From assembly GCA_964639525.1 (NCBI GenBank), contig CAZXDS010000090.1, positions 1 to 13,094 of the forward strand: a stretch of DNA of 13,094 bases, written 5' to 3'. Positions within the stretch are counted from its first letter, which is position 1; every line of letters begins with the position of its first letter. The position numbers and the translations under genes are program-made. The notes beneath the pieces were generated by a model, which was not told where the DNA came from, made no database searches, and was given only the letters and a program-made list of their open reading frames with translations. This stretch comes from CAZXDS01 sp964639525 (lineage in GTDB: Bacteria; Bacteroidota; Ignavibacteria; Ignavibacteriales; Melioribacteraceae). Shown here piece by piece: positions 8,901 to 13,094 of the stretch.

Positions 8901-10394
8901 TGCAACGGCGCTTCCGGTAATGTCAACCGAATCAATAACATTATTTTGAAAAAGTGAATTGTGCAGAGTAATTTTTAATTTTGTGTTTAAGTCGGTCGGA
9001 TTTGTACCTTTACCTTTAATATTAATTTTTCCGCTTAATAAAGTTTCAGAATTAATAAAGGGAAAGGCATTCAAATTTGTTGTTACTAATTTTGCGTCAT
9101 ACTCCATTGATTTAGGCTGAATATTCAAAAATGTATCAAATTTTACATTTCCGCTGTCAACATTTGTTGACCCGATGACGTTAAATTTTGTAGGTTCGCC
9201 TTTAAATGAAGTATTAAAATTTGAAATGGAAAAATTTTCAAATTCAGGTAATTCTAAAGTCGGCAATAAAGAAAGAACATCGGAATAACTTGCTGACGAA
9301 TTTGAAAGTTTAGCATCAATAAAAAGTTTACTCGGAGTATTAAGATTTTTTAAATGTCCGGTCAATTCAAGATGAGTATTCGGCATTTCAGCTGTAAATT
9401 TTTTAATGCTAATATCACCAAATATGCCGTCTCCTTCCAAGTCAGTTTTAATATTACCGCTCAAAATATTTGTCGAAGTAATAAATGACGTAATATCTGA
9501 AAATGCAAGCGGATTAGCGGATAGAGAAATATTTACCGGATAATTTTTAAAATCTTTTAACTTAATTTTTGAAAATATATTTAAACTATCTAACTTTGCT
9601 GATAAGCTGATAGACGAACTATCTGTTAGAACATGTAAATTATCAACTTTTACATAATTTGATTTTACCTCAAATAAACCTTTGAATTCTTTTAGCTTAA
9701 AATATTTTAAATTAAGGGTTGCAGATAAACTCTTAATAAGCAAAACAAAATCAGGTTCATTAAAATCAGCAGCAATTGAGGCATCAAGGTTAAGATTTGA
9801 AATCTCAATATCATCGGGATTAATCGTTACATATTTGTTGAAAGAGCTTTGATATTCTAATGTCTTTTTTGAAAATGATGAATTATCAATAATAAAATTT
9901 TTTATAATTAAATTAAAAGGAAATTTGCCCTTTTTGTTATTTTTCTCTCTCACTTTATTTGTCGGTTTCTCACTTTTTACAAGATATTCATAGTTCCATT
10001 TGTTTTTAGAAATTTCTACAAAATTAATTTTAGCATTATTTAATGAAATTTGCCCGATGTAAATTTGCCCGATAAACATTCTGAAAGGATTTATGTTTAC
10101 TCCAATTTCTTTAGCAGCAAAAATTGTGTCTCTTCCGGTTGATACCGAAATGTCTTTTAAGTAGAGAGAGGTGAGAATAGTTCCTTGAATGTGTGAAATA
10201 TTTATAGTTCCGTTTAGTGATTGATCAAGCGTAGAAATAACTTGATTCTTTAGCCAGCTTCTAAAAGTGGAAGTTTGCATGATTCCGAATGAAATAATAA
10301 AGAGAAAAATAATTATCCCAAATAGCCCAATAAATGTATTGATTATTTTTCTTCCTATGGAGCGTTTATATTTAGGTTGATTCTTTTTTTTCAT
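5904..10394 (-). CDS. tamB: TamB-family translocation/assembly module protein (DUF490), 1496 aa
   Basis: TamB-family proteins are anchored in the inner membrane and span the periplasm as a long beta-rich groove. They act with an Omp85 partner in outer-membrane protein assembly, and AsmA-like relatives are implicated in lipid transport. Here a basic N-terminus is followed by one membrane segment at about 14-38 (rich in Ile, Phe and Leu). An AsmA-like start follows, with the TILTSLYLKDISV region and NINPFRMFIGQIYI. A very long middle section repeats short beta-strand patterns of alternating hydrophobic and polar residues. The C-terminal DUF490/TamB domain (roughly the last 350-400 residues) includes GSRLEFFKTLNATGELRFE and FRYRIGGTTEALSDIAKAN, and the chain ends FGLRYKFEF. 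Length and layout fit Bacteroidota-type TamB proteins, which are larger than the roughly 1260-residue E. coli protein. The ATG overlaps the hldC stop (ATGA) and has no visible Shine-Dalgarno sequence, so translational coupling is likely. The symbol follows family membership; function here is not shown. Confidence 0.88.
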   Translation of the reverse strand: MKKKNQPKYKRSIGRKIINTFIGLFGIIIFLFIISFGIMQTSTFRSWLKNQVISTLDQSLNGTINISHIQGTILTSLYLKDISVSTGRDTIFAAKEIGVNINPFRMFIGQIYIGQISLNNAKINFVEISKNKWNYEYLVKSEKPTNKVREKNNKKGKFPFNLIIKNFIIDNSSFSKKTLEYQSSFNKYVTINPDDIEISNLNLDASIAADFNEPDFVLLIKSLSATLNLKYFKLKEFKGLFEVKSNYVKVDNLHVLTDSSSISLSAKLDSLNIFSKIKLKDFKNYPVNISLSANPLAFSDITSFITSTNILSGNIKTDLEGDGIFGDISIKKFTAEMPNTHLELTGHLKNLNTPSKLFIDAKLSNSSASYSDVLSLLPTLELPEFENFSISNFNTSFKGEPTKFNVIGSTNVDSGNVKFDTFLNIQPKSMEYDAKLVTTNLNAFPFINSETLLSGKINIKGKGTNPTDLNTKLKITLHNSLFQNNVIDSVDITGSAVANIIDLNLNGTINHSESALTGKLNFSNLKNPSYDFSGTLNKFDIESFTDNKNLKSNLNFNFSAKGKYLDIDKTIGNFEIDLDSSTFNGNNIYGSSIKLELKKDSTARLINLYSNFADVYINGNFKITDLTKLLSYQSNILSSIISKKINEFNPRNSNNKLITIPDSNSTIVKKEIQFDYSLNFKDFSLIQILLQNDQLNVIGSIQGSVQNDSTHFEISSELNLDRLVKIKNDNLVFFSGLNADINISRNNKENSFNKIIGALTFTGQRLYTGSDFHNINLDLTFNDTQLFYSASADLSKNLSSSIEGTIYLKKDAQQIEIDTVEINYKKIPWRNDGKIVMDFKQDSLIFKNFNFYLRHSSINVAGFIANSNQNLTLTLNKLPLNVLDYYITGTSSDSIKSSLNLISHIRGNSSNPVIDLNIRTNPIIMSNFNFGSFWGNLKYNDKNLNVDFRYIQNDEILSPLLSLKGTVPINLSLESVNNRTPLDKEINLQLKSKSFNLKTLGNIIPAITEQHGKIKTDIAVTGTMDTPIINGDISIDKGRVKVRSTNLFYAINGNIKIKDGLISIQKFIVANSGNSKYKGKLSVSGNVEFSSEKLKSLNINVDGNLAVLSSKTKDVNPFLFGDLFLQTNGPLSLTYSEANSRYLVKGDVKLKNVDLTYASPHSGFASGQNGFNYVYIIDSSKIDTHELDFMKLLSKVQNDTISSSKNFEDNFDYNLKLSTENDAIFTLNLSKELGQKLTAYLNGSITMDKSKGESNAQGSFQLLDGSRLEFFKTLNATGELRFEKKLFDPYIDVTASYLGDYVSSSDPFGKSQEVAVKIKLSAPLSKLGRNLSLNEENFAVYIGRKDIDSDIPNPNYDVSDALAFILVGKFKKDLTSNSTASSTNPNATPSAASYVISPLLSSLLNSAFGGSVVEDIQISQSGKYYRVGISGKVQNFRYRIGGTTEALSDIAKANILVQYFFNNDLSLRLERRYPIIYSEGTDERVNEFGLRYKFEF

Positions 10395-10873
10395 TTACAA
10401 TATCGTTGAGTAATAATATCTATTATTTGCGATGTTGAAACATCATTTACAAATTCAATTGTTTTAATTTCTCCGCCGTTGCTTTCAACAACTTCGCGAC
10501 CTACTATTTTTGAAATATCCCAATCAGCACCTTTTACAAGAAAGTTTGGTACTAAGTCCCCAATAATGTTTGCCGGAGTTTCCTCATCAAAAACGGTTAC
10601 AAAATCGACTGATTTCAAGTTTGCAATAATAAATGCTCGTTGCTTCAAGGGAACTATCGGGCGTTTGCTTCCTTTAATTTTAAGAACAGAATCATCCGAA
10701 TTTAAAGCAACAATTAAAATATCACCAAGTGCTTTTGCTTTGTTTAAATAATCAACATGCCCGGCATGAAGAACATCGAAACAACCATTTGTAAAAACAA
10801 CTTTCTTTCCTTCGGATTTAAGTTTGTTAATTACCGAAATAATTTCTTTTCTATCGGGTATGTAATTATTCAT
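10391..10873 (-). CDS. hldC: D-glycero-beta-D-manno-heptose 1-phosphate adenylyltransferase, 160 aa
   Basis: This enzyme transfers AMP from ATP to heptose 1-phosphate, giving ADP-heptose, the donor for LPS inner-core heptose. It corresponds to the C-terminal domain of E. coli HldE (RfaE2). The nucleotidyltransferase signature is clear: FTNGCFDVLHAGHVDYL at about 27-43, with the HxGH site at 36-39; VKGADWD at 113-119; and STSQII at 146-151, corresponding to the ISTSxxI-type motif. At 160 residues it is the usual size for the stand-alone form. I prefer the ATG at 10873. A TTG at 10885 in the same frame would add MNET. The gene follows the kinase gene and overlaps the tamB start by four bases (ATGA). 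A related glycerol-phosphate cytidylyltransferase-like role is possible in principle, but the adjacent heptose kinase argues for HldC. Confidence 0.92.
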   Translation of the reverse strand: MNNYIPDRKEIISVINKLKSEGKKVVFTNGCFDVLHAGHVDYLNKAKALGDILIVALNSDDSVLKIKGSKRPIVPLKQRAFIIANLKSVDFVTVFDEETPANIIGDLVPNFLVKGADWDISKIVGREVVESNGGEIKTIEFVNDVSTSQIIDIITQRYCK

Positions 10874-10929
10874 TGTTTCGTTCAATTATTTGTTTAAATA
10901 ATATCAGTTTTGAATTGAAAATTATTTTT

Positions 10930-11910
10930 TTATTCCTTAATAAGTTTCTCAAAAAGTAGTTCCTTATTTATTGGGACTATGCCAACCTCTTCGCACACAA
11001 TACCGCCGGCATAATTTGCAAGATAAGCGGCATCAGAAATATTTGCTCCGGCTGCAAGTGCAACAGTAAGTGTTGATATCACAGTGTCTCCGGCACCGGA
11101 AACATCGGCAACCTCTCTTGCTTTTGTGGGAATTTTCTTTTCAAGTTTCCCGTTGCCGAATAAGGCAACGCCTTCTTCACTTAAAGTTAATAAAATATAT
11201 TTTGCATTCAAGTCATTTAATAATCTGCTGCCTGCACTAATAAAATGTTCGCTGCTTTCAATTCTAATTCCGTATGCTTCTTCAGTCTCTTTTTTATTCG
11301 GTTTAAAAACCGTAACATTTTTGTATTCAAAAAAATTGTCAAACTTTGGATCGACTGTAATAATCACATTATTAGCATTTGCAATTTTTATTATTTCAGA
11401 AATTACTTTCTTAGTTAAAACACCTTTGTTATAATCTTGTAGAATTACAGCATCCAAATCACCGCAAATATTTGAAAATTTTTCAATTATTTTTGATTCA
11501 ATTTCGGCTTGAACATTCTCTTTGCTTTCATTGTCAATTCTAACCACATGCTGATTATCAGCTATTACTCTAGTTTTAGCGGTTGTTGGACGCGAACTGT
11601 CAATTATAATTCCCTCGTCCGTTATATTGGCTCTTTTCATTAATTCTTTTAATTCAATTCCCGTTTGATCATTGCCAATAACACCGATTGGGATTGGATA
11701 TGCTTCTAATTTAATGATATTAAATGCAACGTTTGCCGCTCCGCCAAAACGTGAGAATTGCTTCTCAATTTCTACCACAGGTACCGGAGCTTCGGGGGAT
11801 ATCCTTTTCACATTCCCCCAGTAATAAGCATCTAACATTAAATCGCCGACAACTGCAATTTTTTTGTTTTTAAAATTTTCAAACAACTCTTTAATTTGTG
11901 ATGAATTCAT
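10930..11910 (-). CDS. hldA: D-glycero-beta-D-manno-heptose-7-phosphate kinase (PfkB family), 326 aa
   Basis: This kinase phosphorylates D-glycero-D-manno-heptose 7-phosphate at C1, giving the 1,7-bisphosphate in the cytoplasmic ADP-heptose pathway. It corresponds to the N-terminal kinase domain of E. coli HldE (RfaE1). Visible features are VVGDLMLDAYYWG (20-32), RISPEAPVPVVEIE (36-49) as in HldE, the PfkB GGAAN motif (56-60), ILQDYNKGVLT (156-166), FKPNKKE (202-208), and the second PfkB signature DVSGAGDT (269-276) with catalytic Asp275. The full domain length is present and no key residue is missing. AAAGGAAA at 11921-11928 on the opposite strand is a plausible ribosome-binding site ahead of the ATG. 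Kinase and adenylyltransferase are separate genes here instead of the fused HldE. Two further pathway steps, GmhB phosphatase and HldD epimerase, plus GmhA isomerase, are not encoded in the window. Confidence 0.92.
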   Translation of the reverse strand: MNSSQIKELFENFKNKKIAVVGDLMLDAYYWGNVKRISPEAPVPVVEIEKQFSRFGGAANVAFNIIKLEAYPIPIGVIGNDQTGIELKELMKRANITDEGIIIDSSRPTTAKTRVIADNQHVVRIDNESKENVQAEIESKIIEKFSNICGDLDAVILQDYNKGVLTKKVISEIIKIANANNVIITVDPKFDNFFEYKNVTVFKPNKKETEEAYGIRIESSEHFISAGSRLLNDLNAKYILLTLSEEGVALFGNGKLEKKIPTKAREVADVSGAGDTVISTLTVALAAGANISDAAYLANYAGGIVCEEVGIVPINKELLFEKLIKE

Positions 11911-11944
11911 TTTTGTTAAGTTTCCTTTAATTATTTATCCTATA

Positions 11945-13018
11945 CTAATTGAATGATGGTTTGAACTTACTTTGAAAGTCAATTTGTATTATTCCGTTTC
12001 CACTGCCCAGCCATAAGTACTTTCCGTCAAAATCTATAGAATAAACATTGTTTGGAATTCTACTATCAGTCAATTGTTTTACTTTGTTATTTAATCTGTT
12101 TATTAAAACAATTCCTGTTCCATTGGCTTCTTTCTTTTTAATATCAAACTTGTAAGTTGAAACCCAAATGTAATTGCCGGTAATTGCTGCACAATAAATG
12201 CCATTCCCCGGGAAACCGTCTTTTTTGTCAAAGCGTGTCCAAGTGTTTTGTCTGTTAAATTTATAAAATCCGCCAAGGTTGTATTTTGGATTATCAATTG
12301 TAATAAATTCATCCAAACCAATCCAAACATTGTGTTGCTCCGAGATAATAGTCGCTACAGAAACAACATCGCCTTGTTCGCCAAAATAATTACGTGAATT
12401 ATTATAAAAGGTAAAGGCACTTTTATCATCAATATTTTTATTTTTGTTGTACTTATGCAGACCGGCTTCTGTTCCAAACCAAGCAAGGCTGTCACCATCT
12501 ACTAAAATGGATTTTATTGTATTTGTTTTCTCGTTATTTTTAATTGTTAAATCGTAATCTTTAAATCGGCGGCTTCGTAAATCAAGTTTTGTTAAATATT
12601 TAAATCTCCCAATCCAAAGAACCTTGGCATATTTATCATACGCAAGAGAGCGAATCCAATTACTTAATTGACCACCTTGCCCGAACTTTCTTTTAGCCCA
12701 TCGTCTTCTTTTTTTATCATAAATAAATAGTCCGTCTGTTGAACCTGCCCAAACAAATCTTTTGTTGGCGGCAATAGAAAAAAAGAAATCAAGTGTTATG
12801 TTATTTTTGGAAGTAGAATAATTAAACCACTTTTTATTAGAGTATGAATACCGATAAATTCCGTTTCCGTCAGTAGCAACCCATAAATATTTACCGTCGG
12901 AAGTAATAGAAGTAACTTTAGTACTTGCAAGATAATGATTAATCTCAAAATCGACTTGTGCTCTTGTCAATTGTGGGCTAATAAAGAGTACAATTATTAC
13001 AATTATATGTTTCATCAT
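11945..13018 (-). CDS. Secreted stand-alone seven-bladed beta-propeller protein (Reg_prop-like), 357 aa
   Basis: The N-terminus MMKHIIVIIVLFISPQLTRAQ is a signal peptide with likely cleavage after Ala20, so the mature protein is exported to the periplasm or beyond. The rest consists of about seven repeats in which a hydrophobic strand is followed by xLWVATxxGxxxY or a close variant. Blades begin near residues 35, 78, 120, 167, 218, 274 and 325 (for example YLWVATDGNGIYRY, FVWAGSTDGLFIYD, YLWLGSGNGIIQIDF). This pattern resembles the 'two-component regulator propeller' repeats found on the sensor side of Bacteroidota hybrid kinases. No histidine kinase, membrane anchor or enzyme motif accompanies it, so it is more likely a binding or scaffold protein. 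The first two codons are both ATG (13018 and 13015). It is the first gene of the run, 34 bases before hldA. Ligand and function are unknown. Confidence 0.8.
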   Translation of the reverse strand: MMKHIIVIIVLFISPQLTRAQVDFEINHYLASTKVTSITSDGKYLWVATDGNGIYRYSYSNKKWFNYSTSKNNITLDFFFSIAANKRFVWAGSTDGLFIYDKKRRRWAKRKFGQGGQLSNWIRSLAYDKYAKVLWIGRFKYLTKLDLRSRRFKDYDLTIKNNEKTNTIKSILVDGDSLAWFGTEAGLHKYNKNKNIDDKSAFTFYNNSRNYFGEQGDVVSVATIISEQHNVWIGLDEFITIDNPKYNLGGFYKFNRQNTWTRFDKKDGFPGNGIYCAAITGNYIWVSTYKFDIKKKEANGTGIVLINRLNNKVKQLTDSRIPNNVYSIDFDGKYLWLGSGNGIIQIDFQSKFKPSFN

Positions 13019-13094
13019 CGCATTTTTGAATAATAAAATTTAAATAATAAATATAAGAAAAACTTTTGATGTTGAGGTAATGGAATAGTAGTGA

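Noticed and set aside
10885..10902. Perfect AT-only inverted repeat (ATTATTT, four-base loop, AAATAAT) between hldA and hldC
   Set aside because: The stem has no G-C pair, no T run follows it in the transcribed direction, and such repeats are expected by chance in AT-rich spacers. It is not called a terminator or regulatory element.
10479..11434. Plus-strand open frames opposite hldC and hldA
   Set aside because: Both lie antisense to genes with complete catalytic motifs, and neither shows a recognisable domain.
13048..13055. TATATTTA on the minus strand upstream of the propeller gene, one mismatch from TAnnTTTG
   Set aside because: One mismatch in a degenerate motif, very AT-rich surroundings and no matching upstream element make it too weak to call a promoter.

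Overview
This window is AT-rich, densely coding DNA from a Gram-negative (diderm) bacterium. It carries lipopolysaccharide-heptose genes, a TamB-like envelope protein, an outer-membrane beta-barrel and an exported stand-alone propeller protein. Ribosome-binding sites are weak, and one upstream sequence fits the Bacteroidota TAnnTTTG promoter consensus. Together these suggest the Bacteroidota/Chlorobi/Ignavibacteria group. That placement is inferred from gene style, because no rRNA or marker tree is available here.

Layout. At the left edge (1-175) there is at most the tail of an unidentified upstream gene, then a short intergenic stretch with a candidate promoter. A small FmdB-type zinc-ribbon gene (176-460, +) follows. 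It converges on the rest of the window, and a small hairpin that could terminate transcription in both directions lies at the junction. Everything else (473-13018) is one run of six genes on the minus strand. In transcription order these are: a secreted seven-bladed propeller protein; heptose-7-phosphate kinase (hldA-like); heptose-1-phosphate adenylyltransferase (hldC-like); a 1496-residue TamB-family protein; RNase R; and a 1089-residue protein combining a metallopeptidase domain, a TolB-like propeller and an Omp85-type barrel. Gaps are 34, 56 (from the ATG I prefer), -4, 1 and 63 bases, so the run looks like an operon. Coupling is tightest at hldC-tamB (ATGA overlap) and tamB-rnr (TAACATG).

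How the genes fit together. The two Hld enzymes are consecutive catalytic functions on the route to ADP-heptose, the donor for LPS core heptose. TamB-family proteins span the periplasm and work with an Omp85 barrel protein in outer-membrane assembly. The last gene encodes an Omp85-type barrel (an LRGY motif and a FIDAGMAWD motif are visible). Its periplasmic part is a gluzincin-type metallopeptidase plus a beta-propeller, with no POTRA repeats recognised. This is the most unusual item in the window and a candidate partner or quality-control factor for the TamB protein. RNase R is the only clearly cytoplasmic RNA-processing gene in the run.

I found no tRNA, rRNA, CRISPR array, insertion sequence or phage gene, and no non-coding stretch longer than about 175 bases.
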